Part shown: piece by piece, positions 17,591 to 27,614 of the stretch | Layout of the letters: the number at the start of each line of letters is the position of its first letter | How positions within the stretch are numbered: position 1 is the stretch's first letter | Assembly: GCA_015523565.1 (NCBI GenBank) | Contig: WAKA01000009.1 | Location: 1-47,146 of the forward strand | Source: Candidatus Heimdallarchaeota archaeon | GTDB taxonomy: Archaea; Asgardarchaeota; Heimdallarchaeia; Heimdallarchaeales; Kariarchaeaceae | Length of the DNA: 47,146 nucleotides | Direction: 5' to 3' | Made by a program: the position numbers and the translations under genes | Notes under the pieces: generated by a model | Database searches by the model: none | Told to the model about the DNA's origin: nothing | What the model saw: only the letters and a program-made list of their open reading frames with translations

Positions 17591-19295
17591 GGTGCCTATC
17601 ATGTACGAAGATACAGATATCCAAAAAATTCTTGAAAAACGAATTGTGAAAAAAGATCAAGGTTATTTGCGCATGCTTTTGGGATTGATAATACTTATAG
17701 CATTGCTCATTATTTTCCTTTGGGCCACATTCTCATCTGGTACTGACCGTAATAAACAATTCAACTTTGTTTTAAGCTCATTTACCCTTATTTTCATTTA
17801 TGCGGCCTTTGCCTTGAGCCTTAACCTTGAAGTCGGTTATGTTGGTCTGCCAAACTTCGGAAAAATTGGTTTCGTTGCTATCGGCGCGTATACTTTTGTG
17901 ATATTGGAAACTACTCAGGGTTCCAATCTTTTTGTCCATGTTTTTTGGTCCGTAATTGCAACGCTTATCTTTGGAGTGCTCATGACTTTACCATCTCTTA
18001 GGTTGAAAGAGGATTATTTTGCAATTGTCACTATTGTTGCAGGTGAAATTGTCCGAACAATTGTTCAGAATGAAGATAAATTTGGTGGTACTTCTGGTAT
18101 TAATTATGTAAATCCAATTTTCAAAAAGTATTCCGCGGATTCATTGGTGAAACACATTTTCATTAATTTTACTTCTTTCTTGTTTCTTCTTGTTATTGTT
18201 GCTATAACTGTTGTAATTGCAATATTTCAATATCGTGGATACCTTAAGGTTAACTCCTCAAAAAGAAGCATGGTTCGTACTTTGGAAAATGCTGACAAGG
18301 TATTTCTCTTTTTCATGCTCATAGGATTTATCATGAATTTTGCTGGAATTATGGATGATGGGCCATCCCTTGGACTTGATCTAATGCTTCTGCTAACATA
18401 TTTCTCAATAAAAATTGCTAAAGCTACTTTGAACATGATCGTTTCCGACAATAAACCAACGACAAATAATGTATTGGTTGGGATTTCTCCCCTCATTATC
18501 CCCATAATATCTATTGTTGTGTTCTTTTTGCTAAGATTCTCAAAAGGTGATACTGTAAGCATTATTTCAACTCCCAAGTGGTATACTGCAATTCTTTCCA
18601 TGTCAATCATGCTAATTGCATATGAGGTCATGAACATAATGGACATATCCCCCTTGGGACGAACATTAAAGGCAATAAGGGATGACGATACTAGTGCCGT
18701 TTCTGTTGGAAAGGGTCTCTTGATTAACAGGCTTAAAGGATTTGTCGTTGCAAGCTTTGTAATTGGATTTGTGGCACCATTTTTCGTGTTCTTTAATGCA
18801 GGTGTAACGCCTGAAACCTATCTGCCCCTTCTCACCTTTATCCTCTATATAATGATCATTATTGGTGGAACGGCTAACAACCGTGGAGTTGTCTTTGGTG
18901 CAGTGACCATCGAGTTGCTTATCTTGACAGCCCAAAGGCTCCAAAGCGTCAATAATGCATTCATACAAAACCTGTCCTACCCATGGGGACAAAAAGTGGA
19001 TCCCGTCAATTGGGCTTATATTATTACAGGAGTACTCCTGATTGTGTTTCTCATTTTTGCTCCTGAAGGATTTTTCCCTGAAAGAAAATACAACAATGAC
19101 AGGTATCTTGACGATCTTTACCTTGCAGACAGGGATGATGACATAGACAAAAGCAAATTCTTGTCAATGCTGGCAAAAGCCTCAAAATCTTCCCTTATCT
19201 ATGGTGAACCCAAGGAGGAAATTCCATCAAATTTCTTCAGCAACTTGTTGGATCAAGTAAAAAATAAATTCAAAGGAGGTTCTGAAAATGAGTGA
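17568..19295 (+). CDS. livM: Branched-chain amino acid ABC transporter permease with extra central TM region
   Basis: LSLNLEVGYVGLPNFGKIGFVAIGAY; SPLGRTLKAIRDDDTSAVSVGKG; 575 aa. Confidence 0.88.
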   Translation: MTPSQNYEVPIMYEDTDIQKILEKRIVKKDQGYLRMLLGLIILIALLIIFLWATFSSGTDRNKQFNFVLSSFTLIFIYAAFALSLNLEVGYVGLPNFGKIGFVAIGAYTFVILETTQGSNLFVHVFWSVIATLIFGVLMTLPSLRLKEDYFAIVTIVAGEIVRTIVQNEDKFGGTSGINYVNPIFKKYSADSLVKHIFINFTSFLFLLVIVAITVVIAIFQYRGYLKVNSSKRSMVRTLENADKVFLFFMLIGFIMNFAGIMDDGPSLGLDLMLLLTYFSIKIAKATLNMIVSDNKPTTNNVLVGISPLIIPIISIVVFFLLRFSKGDTVSIISTPKWYTAILSMSIMLIAYEVMNIMDISPLGRTLKAIRDDDTSAVSVGKGLLINRLKGFVVASFVIGFVAPFFVFFNAGVTPETYLPLLTFILYIMIIIGGTANNRGVVFGAVTIELLILTAQRLQSVNNAFIQNLSYPWGQKVDPVNWAYIITGVLLIVFLIFAPEGFFPERKYNNDRYLDDLYLADRDDDIDKSKFLSMLAKASKSSLIYGEPKEEIPSNFFSNLLDQVKNKFKGGSENE

Positions 19296-20073
19296 TATCA
19301 TCTTTGAAGCTGAAAACATCCACAAGTATTTTGGAGGTGTAAAAGCGTTGCAAGGCGCAACTGTCCTTGTGGAAAAAGGAAAACTAACTTCCCTGATCGG
19401 TCCGAATGGAAGCGGAAAAAGCACTTTCTTTAATGTGATTACAGGTTTCCTTAAAGCGGAAGAAAATAGCGGCAAAATCATCTTCAAAAAACATAACATC
19501 AAAAACTTGCCACCAGAATACATCCCATGGCTTGGTATGGTAAGAACGTTTCAGCACACCCGCAATTTCCCCCAAATGACCGTTCTTGAAAACATGCTAG
19601 TCTCCCCCAAAAAACAAGTCGGTGAAAGCCTAATCTGGAGTTTTCTAGCCAAACCAATCTGGCAAAGGGAAGATGCAGTCAATGTGAAAAAGGCATTGCA
19701 AATCCTTGATTTTCTTGAAATTGCCCATGTCATGGATCACTTGGCCAGCGAACTGTCTGGTGGTCAACAAAAGCTGTTGGCGATAGGCAGACTCCTTATG
19801 ACTGCTCCATCATTGCTTTTGCTCGATGAACCTGTGGCAGGTGTTAACCCTACCCTTGCCAATAAAATCTTTGACCAAATTATCAATTTGAAAGAAAAAC
19901 AGGGAATAGATGTTCTTTTGATTGAACATAATATGGATGTTGTCATGTCCTTCTCAGACCATATCTTTGTCATGGCAGAAGGAAGGGTCATTGCGGAAGG
20001 AGACCCATCAAGCATCCAAAAAGACAAGAAGGTTCTTGATGCATACCTCGGAGAAAGTCCAGACGAAGCATAA
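19288..20073 (+). CDS. livG: Branched-chain amino acid ABC transporter ATPase
   Basis: GPNGSGKSTFFNVITGFL; RTFQHTRNFPQMTVLENML; ELSGGQQKLLAIGR; LLLLDEPVAGVNP. Confidence 0.93.
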   Translation: MSDIIFEAENIHKYFGGVKALQGATVLVEKGKLTSLIGPNGSGKSTFFNVITGFLKAEENSGKIIFKKHNIKNLPPEYIPWLGMVRTFQHTRNFPQMTVLENMLVSPKKQVGESLIWSFLAKPIWQREDAVNVKKALQILDFLEIAHVMDHLASELSGGQQKLLAIGRLLMTAPSLLLLDEPVAGVNPTLANKIFDQIINLKEKQGIDVLLIEHNMDVVMSFSDHIFVMAEGRVIAEGDPSSIQKDKKVLDAYLGESPDEA

Positions 20074-20284
20074 TCTGTGCTTCTCTTAAATTGCTGCTCT
20101 TATTTGTTTATTTTAATTTTACCTACTCGATTCTCCTTGTTGTAATAAAAAAATTTCAAGTTTTTGGCACCTTTGAACTCTGTAATCAAATTTTCTAATT
20201 TTCTACCATCTTGTTAGGTACCTCCAAAAAGTTTAATAAGGGGTGGTCTGAAATATTGCTTTTAAGGTAATTCGGTGAACTGAT

Positions 20285-21607
20285 ATGGTAACCGCAGATG
20301 TTGTCGGTGGCAAAAAATATGATTTTGACCATCTTTCAAATTATCTGAACCCCCATATGAAGGGTTTTGAAAAATCACCCACTCTTGCAATCAATGAACT
20401 GTCCAGAGAAATGGAAATGCAGGGGATGAAGGTCTACAGATTCGGATTTGGTCAATCTCCTTTTCCTGTTCCCAACTTCATGGTCAAGGAATTGCAGAAC
20501 TATGCAAAAGAAAAGGATTATTTGCCCGTCGAAGGGCTCCCTGAACTCAGGGAAGCCGTCGCAAATTTCTACAGGGAAGTAAAAGGCATTGAAGTCGAAT
20601 GGAATCAGGTGCTTATCGCCCCTGGCTCAAAACAACTTCTTTTCCTCATCCAATTCGTCCTAAATGCTGAACTCCTTATTCCTGTACCATGTTGGGTGAC
20701 TTACATCCCCCAAGCAAAACTTTTAGGTAGGCAAGTCCACACCTTCATGACTTCTGCCGACAACAACTGGGAACTGGATCCTTTTGAACTCGAAGAATAT
20801 CTGCAATCCACTTCCAATACCCCAAAACTTCTTCTTCTCAATTATTACAACAATCCCACAGGAACCGAAGCTCATGCCAAAAACCTAATGAAAATTGCCG
20901 AAATTGCAAGAAAATACGGTGTTGTTGTTGTCTCTGACGAAATTTATGATCGACTCACATTTACAGACAACTACTCATCGATCGTAAAATATTATCCTGA
21001 AGGAACAATCATTAGCAGTGGACTGTCAAAATGGGCTGGTGCTGGTGGATGGAGACTTGGAACCTTTATTTTCCCAAAACGCCTTGGGGAAATCCAACGG
21101 GCATGTGCTGTCCTTGCTTCTGAAACTTACTCCTGTGTTGCCGCGCCCATTCAATATGCAGGCGTTGCGGCCTATAATGATAGGGATCGGATACACAAAT
21201 ATATCTCTAAATCCGTCAAGATTCTCAAGCTTATTTCATCTTATTGCTCCATGAAGCTTGTACAAGCAGGAATCAGAGTCAATCCTTCTGCTGGAGCATT
21301 TTATCTTTTCATTGATTTCGAAAAACTCAGGGACAAACTTCTTGCCAAAGGTGTCCATACAAGTATTGAACTAACGCACACCTTGCTTCAGGAAACAGGA
21401 GTTGCTCTACTGCCAGGCACCGCTTTTGGAATGCCTCCTGAATCATTGACTGCACGTTTGGCTTATGTGGACTTCAATGGAGCACACGCTTTAGAAATGC
21501 TTGGAAATTACCTTGAGTATGATTCTGACAAAGATTTCCTTATGGAAATCGCCCCCAATGTTGTTGAAGGAATTGATGCACTTACTGAGTGGGTCGAAAC
21601 TCTCTGA
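20285..21607 (+). CDS. Class I/II pyridoxal-phosphate aminotransferase
   Basis: YNNPTGTEAHAKNLMKIAEIARKYGVVVVSDEIYDRLTF; SGLSKWAGAGGWRLGTFIFP. Confidence 0.92.
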   Translation: MVTADVVGGKKYDFDHLSNYLNPHMKGFEKSPTLAINELSREMEMQGMKVYRFGFGQSPFPVPNFMVKELQNYAKEKDYLPVEGLPELREAVANFYREVKGIEVEWNQVLIAPGSKQLLFLIQFVLNAELLIPVPCWVTYIPQAKLLGRQVHTFMTSADNNWELDPFELEEYLQSTSNTPKLLLLNYYNNPTGTEAHAKNLMKIAEIARKYGVVVVSDEIYDRLTFTDNYSSIVKYYPEGTIISSGLSKWAGAGGWRLGTFIFPKRLGEIQRACAVLASETYSCVAAPIQYAGVAAYNDRDRIHKYISKSVKILKLISSYCSMKLVQAGIRVNPSAGAFYLFIDFEKLRDKLLAKGVHTSIELTHTLLQETGVALLPGTAFGMPPESLTARLAYVDFNGAHALEMLGNYLEYDSDKDFLMEIAPNVVEGIDALTEWVETL

Positions 21608-21777
21608 AAATACTCTACAAATGGCTGATAATCAATCCAAAACTAATCAATATCCATTTTCAATTAAAAAAAATATTTCAATCAAATCTTACTATGAATC
21701 ATCACAAAATGCAGGGCAAAACCGTCTGAAGCCAGTTTGTCTAGGGACTGAATAAGTTTTTCACAAAAACTTGACAT

Positions 21778-22590
21778 CTATGCAATCCATGAATCATTAT
21801 GAACAAAAAATTCATGGAATATGTGGGATATAGTTTTTACCGAAAAATTTATTCGACCGTTTATGTCTATCTTTGGTCCAGCCAGAACAAAACTAGAACC
21901 CAAAAAGCAGTTATGCATTGAGACCCAATCCAGACCTCCATAAATGCTGGGTTTATTTGGAAAAATTCTACAGGAGTTAAATGCAAGACTTCTTAACTTA
22001 TTTGGAATTGAATCCAAAAATATGTCTGACAAAAAGAACGACGCTCGTCTCCATTCATATCCTGAAACAATTTCTACTCCTTTTAGTTGCATTGCAATAT
22101 TTAGCTTCTTTAATTTCCCAAAAGAAAGATCAAATGTACCGCTGCCCTTCGAATTTGAGACATGCAAAACCTCCAACGAACTAGGAAGAGGTGGCCATTC
22201 CTCAACATCAACATGGTCTAGTGTAATTTTCAAAACACGCAAGTAATTTAATTCAAAAACATTCTCTGGAAAAAAAGTAAGTGGTTGATAACCATAAAAA
22301 CCTATAACATGTCCTTTTTGATTCAATGTTAATTTCCATGCGGCCTGACCTCTTTGGTTCATAACATAAACATTTCCCTTAATGTCCGAGGAATTATATT
22401 CTTCTTGCCATTTCAACAAATCCAGTGTTCTTATTGAATTGAACTTCCCCTTATTGACAAGTGAAATTCCCTCAATCATTCGGACATATGCATGAAGATC
22501 TTTCAAAATCTCATTTTCCTTTTGATCAATCTTGACGGATACTCTTTCACCTGTTTTTTCATCTACCAATGGGAGATAGAAATCTGCCAT
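21778..22590 (-). CDS. Leucine-rich-repeat-like protein
   Basis: LRVLKITLDHVDVEEWPPLPSSLEVLHVSNSKGSGTFDLSFGKLKKLNI; otherwise no recognised domain. Confidence 0.4.
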   Translation of the reverse strand: MADFYLPLVDEKTGERVSVKIDQKENEILKDLHAYVRMIEGISLVNKGKFNSIRTLDLLKWQEEYNSSDIKGNVYVMNQRGQAAWKLTLNQKGHVIGFYGYQPLTFFPENVFELNYLRVLKITLDHVDVEEWPPLPSSLEVLHVSNSKGSGTFDLSFGKLKKLNIAMQLKGVEIVSGYEWRRASFFLSDIFLDSIPNKLRSLAFNSCRIFPNKPSIYGGLDWVSMHNCFLGSSFVLAGPKIDINGRINFSVKTISHIFHEFFVHNDSWIA

Positions 22591-22820
22591 TGTATATATT
22601 GACTCCGTTTACATATTAAAGTATTCTTTATGATCAAATTACATGTTATTTACCTTTTTCCTCTCTCTTTAAGAATCATCGAAATGTTGGTTCAAATGAT
22701 AAATGGTTATTTTAACTAAATGGGTTTTTAATGTGTTTAAATTCATCTGTACATCTATCTCAAAAACTTTCTCACAAAATGAGAAAATCAATCCTTATCC
22801 ACAAGTAAACTTTCCTAAGT

Positions 22821-22829
22821 CTTAAATAC
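22821..22829 (+). promoter_or_regulatory. Putative TATA box for EF-1alpha
   Basis: cttaaatac about 32-40 nt upstream of the ATG at 22860; gagg Shine-Dalgarno-like site near 22852. Confidence 0.45.
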
Positions 22830-22859
22830 AAAAAAATAAAAGCAAAAAACAGAGGAATT

Positions 22860-24152
22860 ATGAGTTCAAAGAAACCTCACTTGAACCTAGTTATCATCGG
22901 TCACGTCGACCATGGTAAGTCAACCATGACTGGTCACCTCCTATATCTTGCAGGAGCAATCGACCAGAGAACAATGGATAAATATGAAAAAGAATCTGAG
23001 AAAATCGGAAGGGGAACCTGGAAGTTTGCATGGGCTCTCGACAAACTGAAGGAAGAGCGTGAAAGAGGTGTGACTATTGATATTGCCTTCTTTAAATTCG
23101 AGACGCCTAAGCAAGTTTATACCATTATTGATGCTCCTGGTCACCGTGACTTTGTCAAGAACATGATTACTGGTACTTCACAGGCAGATGCCGCTGTTTT
23201 GGTTGTTTCAGCAGAGAAGGGTGGTTTCGAGGCTGGAATTTCCGCACAGGGTCAGACACGTGAACATGCTTTATTGGCAAAGACCTTGGGTGTTGACCAG
23301 TTGGTCGTTGCTATCAACAAAATGGACACTGTCGATTTCTCACAGGATCGTTACAATGAAATCAAAGATGAAATTGGTTCCTTCTTAAAGGGTATTGGTT
23401 ACAAGATAGACAAAGTTCCCTTCGTTCCTGTCTCTGGTATTACTGGTGACAATCTGAAGGAACGCAGTGACAAGACTCCTTGGTACAAGGGTCCAACATT
23501 ATTGGAGGCATTGGACACATTCTCACCACCTCCCAAACCAACTGACAAGCCACTGAGACTGCCCATCCAAGATGTTTACACCATTACTGGTATTGGTACC
23601 GTTCCTTCAGGTCGTGTTGAGACTGGTACAATGAAACCTGGTGACAAGGTTGTCTTTGCTCCTTCAGGAAAGACAGGTACTGTCAACAGCATTGAGATGC
23701 ACCATGAGGCAATTCCAGTTGCTGAACCTGGTGACAACATTGGTTTTTCAGTTAAGGGTATCGGCAAGAAAGATGTAAGACGTGGTGATGTTGTTGGTCA
23801 TCCAGACAATCCACCCACTGTTGCAGAAGAATTCAAGGCCCAAGTCATTGTCATGAGACATCCTACTGTTATTGCCCCTGGTTACACTCCAGTTATTCAC
23901 ATTGGTACCTCACAAACCGCATGCACCTTTGCAGAGTTGGTGAGCAAGACAACAAAGGGTGCTAAGGTTGACAAGCCTGACATCTTGAAGAACGGTGATT
24001 CCGCAATTGTCAAGATGATCCCTGTCAAGCCATTTGTTGTTGAGTCCTTTAAGGACTTTCCACAGTTGGGTCGCTTTGCAGTTCGTGACATGGGTCAGAC
24101 AGTTGCTGTCGGTGTTGCAATGGAAGTCACAAAGAAGAAAGACTATCTATAA
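22860..24152 (+). CDS. tuf: Translation elongation factor EF-1 alpha
   Basis: [51 protein letters not shown]. Confidence 0.98.
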   Translation: MSSKKPHLNLVIIGHVDHGKSTMTGHLLYLAGAIDQRTMDKYEKESEKIGRGTWKFAWALDKLKEERERGVTIDIAFFKFETPKQVYTIIDAPGHRDFVKNMITGTSQADAAVLVVSAEKGGFEAGISAQGQTREHALLAKTLGVDQLVVAINKMDTVDFSQDRYNEIKDEIGSFLKGIGYKIDKVPFVPVSGITGDNLKERSDKTPWYKGPTLLEALDTFSPPPKPTDKPLRLPIQDVYTITGIGTVPSGRVETGTMKPGDKVVFAPSGKTGTVNSIEMHHEAIPVAEPGDNIGFSVKGIGKKDVRRGDVVGHPDNPPTVAEEFKAQVIVMRHPTVIAPGYTPVIHIGTSQTACTFAELVSKTTKGAKVDKPDILKNGDSAIVKMIPVKPFVVESFKDFPQLGRFAVRDMGQTVAVGVAMEVTKKKDYL

Positions 24153-24364
24153 GCCTAATTTGATGTCTATCCTTTAATTTGATCATTTTTTGTCAAAACA
24201 ATATATTTTGTTATCTTATTGCAAATTTTGATTTCAATACACAGGTTGTCAATTTTTTGGAATTAGTTAATTGCTGATTTTAATTTGAAAATTTCGTTCA
24301 AAAATTTCTATTGGATGAATTTCCATTTGACAATTCATATTAATGTGATAAAAAAAATAGGGTT

Positions 24365-26251
24365 ATGAGACGTTTTTTGTCTATTTTGATGCTATTTTTG
24401 ATTTGGACATCGGTTTCTGTTAATGTAAACAGTGCTGATAATTCAAATGAATTGACATGGGGTTTGATTGCGATTGGTGCACCTGGTGCTTGGAATTATA
24501 CACTAGGTTTGAAAGAGATCGTTGTTGCCGTCATTGATTCTGGTCTTGATTATAGACACCCTGAATTTGCAGGAAGAGTATGGAATAACACTGATGAGAT
24601 TTTGAATGGTATTGATGACGATGGCAATGGCTATATTGATGACATTCGTGGATGGAATTTTTATGATGGTACAAATGATCCTTTTGATGCTCTCCCCTCA
24701 TCACATGGTACTCATGTTTCTGGTACGATTGCCGCGGCACTTGATGGTGTTGGTGTTGCAGGTGTTGCACCCAATGTCACGATCATGCCTTTGAAGGTCT
24801 TTGGAACAGACGACAATGGTGGTGCTGTCGGTCTTTCTGATGCTATTCGTTATGCCATTGACAATGGCGCGAACATTATCTCTATGAGTTTAGGAGGTCT
24901 TGGTTTTACGACTGAAGAGCGTAAAGCCATAGAGGATGCATGGGATGCTGGACTTGTACTTGTAGCTGCCAATGGAAATGAAGCGGGACCTGTTGGTTTT
25001 CCTGCGGCTTTTGATGAAGTTATTGCAGTCTCTGCCGTGGATGAGAACTTGAAGCTCGCCGACTTTTCCAACACTGGGGATCCGACTGAAATAGCCGCAC
25101 CTGGTGTCGGTGTCAATTCAACAGTTCGTCAAGGTTCTGGTCAGTGGACCAAGTTCAGTGTGAATGGGACATCGTATGAGGCAAATTGGATGGAATTCGC
25201 CCCCAATGCAGATCCTGCCGTTATTGGGGAAATGGAATACATTGGTCTTGGTCGATCCGAGGATGTTGCCGGTCGAAATTTGACAGGAAAAATTGCCTTG
25301 ATTCAAAGAGGAGAAATCTATTTCCGTGATAAGGTTGGAAATGCTTCTGCTGTAGGTGCAATCGGTGCAGTTATTTTCAACAATCAGCCAGGGAATTTCC
25401 TTGGCACTCTTGGAGAACCTGGTGAAATTCCTGCTGTATCCATCTCAAAGTCAGATGGTCAATTCCTGTTGGATCAATTGAATCAAAACATGACTTTGAA
25501 TGCAACGCTTGTTTCAAAACCTGCAAATTATAGCATGCTATCTGGTACGTCCATGGCCACCCCACATGTCTCTGGAGCCGCAGCATTAGTCTGGAGCCTT
25601 AACACAAGCTTAAGCAATATTGAGGTAAGGCGTATCCTTGCTCGAAGCACCACGGATCTTGGAACAAAGGGTCGCGATAAATCATACGGTTTCGGACTGT
25701 TGAATGTTGAAAAGGCAATGGAAGTAACGTTGGATTCTTCACTTCCCATACTTGATTACAACCTTTCCACCTCTTGGAACAATGATACAAACAAAATTAC
25801 CGCTTGGGTCAATTTCACGAGTACTGATGACGTTGGAATCTGGTCAGTTACAATTGATGTGCTTGATGTAAATGGTTCGCTTGTGGCAAACAAGGTTTAT
25901 ATGAACAATGACAGGGACAATAATTATAAAACTCGTGTCTTTTTCAAAGGTCTGGATTCAACTCGTGGTAATCTTACCTTTGTCTTGAATGTTGAGGATC
26001 TACGCGGACATCGCGTTTCAGCTATTGTGGATACAATTACGTACAATACAACTCAAACTCTTGTTTCATCAGGAAGTACAAAAACAAGTGAACCCGTGAC
26101 TTCATCTTCTTCTACTACAACAACAAATATTAGTGGCTCGGTTGAAACAAGTCCTACAACGTCAAACGTAACTCCAATCGACTTTGAAATGATTGTAAGT
26201 GGTCTAATCATTATGGTAGTGACTGTACGTCGTTCACGGAAACGTCGATAG
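24365..26251 (+). CDS. Secreted, membrane-anchored S8 subtilisin-like protease with PA-like insert
   Basis: Signal peptide; triad VAVIDSGLDYRHPEF / SSHGTHVSG / SGTSMATPHVSG; PA-like LTGKIALIQRGEIYFRDKVGNASAVGAIGAVIFNN; Ser/Thr-rich stalk then TM and RRSRKRR. Confidence 0.9.
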   Translation: MRRFLSILMLFLIWTSVSVNVNSADNSNELTWGLIAIGAPGAWNYTLGLKEIVVAVIDSGLDYRHPEFAGRVWNNTDEILNGIDDDGNGYIDDIRGWNFYDGTNDPFDALPSSHGTHVSGTIAAALDGVGVAGVAPNVTIMPLKVFGTDDNGGAVGLSDAIRYAIDNGANIISMSLGGLGFTTEERKAIEDAWDAGLVLVAANGNEAGPVGFPAAFDEVIAVSAVDENLKLADFSNTGDPTEIAAPGVGVNSTVRQGSGQWTKFSVNGTSYEANWMEFAPNADPAVIGEMEYIGLGRSEDVAGRNLTGKIALIQRGEIYFRDKVGNASAVGAIGAVIFNNQPGNFLGTLGEPGEIPAVSISKSDGQFLLDQLNQNMTLNATLVSKPANYSMLSGTSMATPHVSGAAALVWSLNTSLSNIEVRRILARSTTDLGTKGRDKSYGFGLLNVEKAMEVTLDSSLPILDYNLSTSWNNDTNKITAWVNFTSTDDVGIWSVTIDVLDVNGSLVANKVYMNNDRDNNYKTRVFFKGLDSTRGNLTFVLNVEDLRGHRVSAIVDTITYNTTQTLVSSGSTKTSEPVTSSSSTTTTNISGSVETSPTTSNVTPIDFEMIVSGLIIMVVTVRRSRKRR

Positions 26252-26447
26252 TTTAATTGGAAAATGAATTGAGACAACAATAAATCATCTGTATAATTGA
26301 ACTATCCCCTCTAATTCTATTATTTTTGTATGAAAAGATCACTATTGTGTGAACAAGCAAGGAAAAATGGAATTGTATTACATGCTTTTCAGAATTTTCT
26401 AAATAATTGATTTTTTCCTCATTTAAACATATGTGGATCAAAAAGAC

Positions 26448-27014
26448 TTATCGTGCAGAATATGCAATCCTTTCGATTTCCTGTTTCTTTCTGACACCTT
26501 GTGACGAGGTGTCATTGTTTGCCGCGGCAATCAGTTCGTCTGCAATGACTTCATCAAAAGATTTTATGTTTGAGAAGCAAGACTTGGTAATTCCTTCACA
26601 GATGTATCTTAATGCTAAGTCAACCCTCCTTAATGGAGCAACGTCAACAGCTTGGTGTTGGGCAACTCCACCATACGAAATCCTTGTTGTCTCTTCTCTT
26701 GGTGCTGCATTGACAATTGCATCAACAAGGACTTGAATTGGATTTTTCCCTGTTTTTGCATTAATGATTTCAAAAGCTGTTTCAACACTTTTGATGACCT
26801 TGAGTTTTTTGCCCGCATTTCTTCCTGGTCTCATGAGCTTGTTGATGAATCTTTCAACGATATTTACCTCTGCTTTCTTAAATCTCTGGGACGCATGTCT
26901 TCCTGCTGAGTGGGGAAGGATGATTGGCTTGAGGTTTACATATTTCTGAAGGCCAAGATCATTGACCTCAACGTCCTCGAATGTCCATTTGTCAAAAAGC
27001 TTGAATTCTGTCAT
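26448..27014 (-). CDS. rps7: 30S ribosomal protein S7
   Basis: FDKWTFEDVEVNDLGLQKYVNLKPIILPHSAGRHASQRFKK ... GKNPIQVLVDAIVNAAPREETTRISYGG. Confidence 0.96.
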   Translation of the reverse strand: MTEFKLFDKWTFEDVEVNDLGLQKYVNLKPIILPHSAGRHASQRFKKAEVNIVERFINKLMRPGRNAGKKLKVIKSVETAFEIINAKTGKNPIQVLVDAIVNAAPREETTRISYGGVAQHQAVDVAPLRRVDLALRYICEGITKSCFSNIKSFDEVIADELIAAANNDTSSQGVRKKQEIERIAYSAR

Positions 27015-27020
27015 GTTCCA

Positions 27021-27548
27021 TCATTCCTCTATTTTTCCGATGATTACCTTTGCAGGGCATGGCATTTTGGAGACGCCTGATTGCATGGCTTGAATTGCCA
27101 GTTCCAAATTTTCCTTATTGACCCTTATTGTAAATAGTTCGTCATTTGCCTTGATTCTTGCGGCTCTGTCTGTTGGTTTTCCAAATGACTTTCTCATCCC
27201 ATCCTGCATTCTGTCTGCACCTGCGAATGCCATCATCTTGTTTTCCCTTAAGACATGGTGTGGATGTTTTCTGACTCTAAAGTGGTAGTTCTCTCGTCCT
27301 ACCTTTTTCATGAGTTTTCTGTTTATGGCTTGTCTTGCCGCTTCCAATGCCATATGCCTTATGTTGCATGCCTCGAGTCCTATCATGTGTACTTCAGCAT
27401 TGAAGTCGCCACCTTTTTTTCCCATGTCATAAATCTGCAATTTGGATCCTGGTATCCCTCTAATGTATCCTTTGGTTCTTCTTCCTTGTGTACGGGTATA
27501 CGCTGGTCCTTTTGAATATGAATAGCATCTTGCTGGTCTTTTACCCAT
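27021..27548 (-). CDS. rpl10e: 50S ribosomal protein L10e (L16/L10ae family)
   Basis: MGKRPARCYSYSKGPAYTR... GLEACNIRHMALEAARQAINRKL...; start moved to internal Met, since the upstream 20 aa are not family-like. Confidence 0.94.
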   Translation of the reverse strand: MGKRPARCYSYSKGPAYTRTQGRRTKGYIRGIPGSKLQIYDMGKKGGDFNAEVHMIGLEACNIRHMALEAARQAINRKLMKKVGRENYHFRVRKHPHHVLRENKMMAFAGADRMQDGMRKSFGKPTDRAARIKANDELFTIRVNKENLELAIQAMQSGVSKMPCPAKVIIGKIEE

Positions 27549-27614
27549 AATGATAACCTCTACAATTCTGTAGATGATTTTGGAATTTAAAAGGTATTCA
27601 TTGTTCACAAGAGA

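Noticed and set aside
24531-24770. His/Gln-rich minus-strand ORF inside the subtilase gene
   Set aside because: Shadow ORF of Asp/Gly-rich codons of the sense protease; no family resemblance.
27549-27608. 20-aa N-terminal extension of L10e
   Set aside because: The family begins at MGKRPARCY; the extension lacks homology and is likely upstream read-through.
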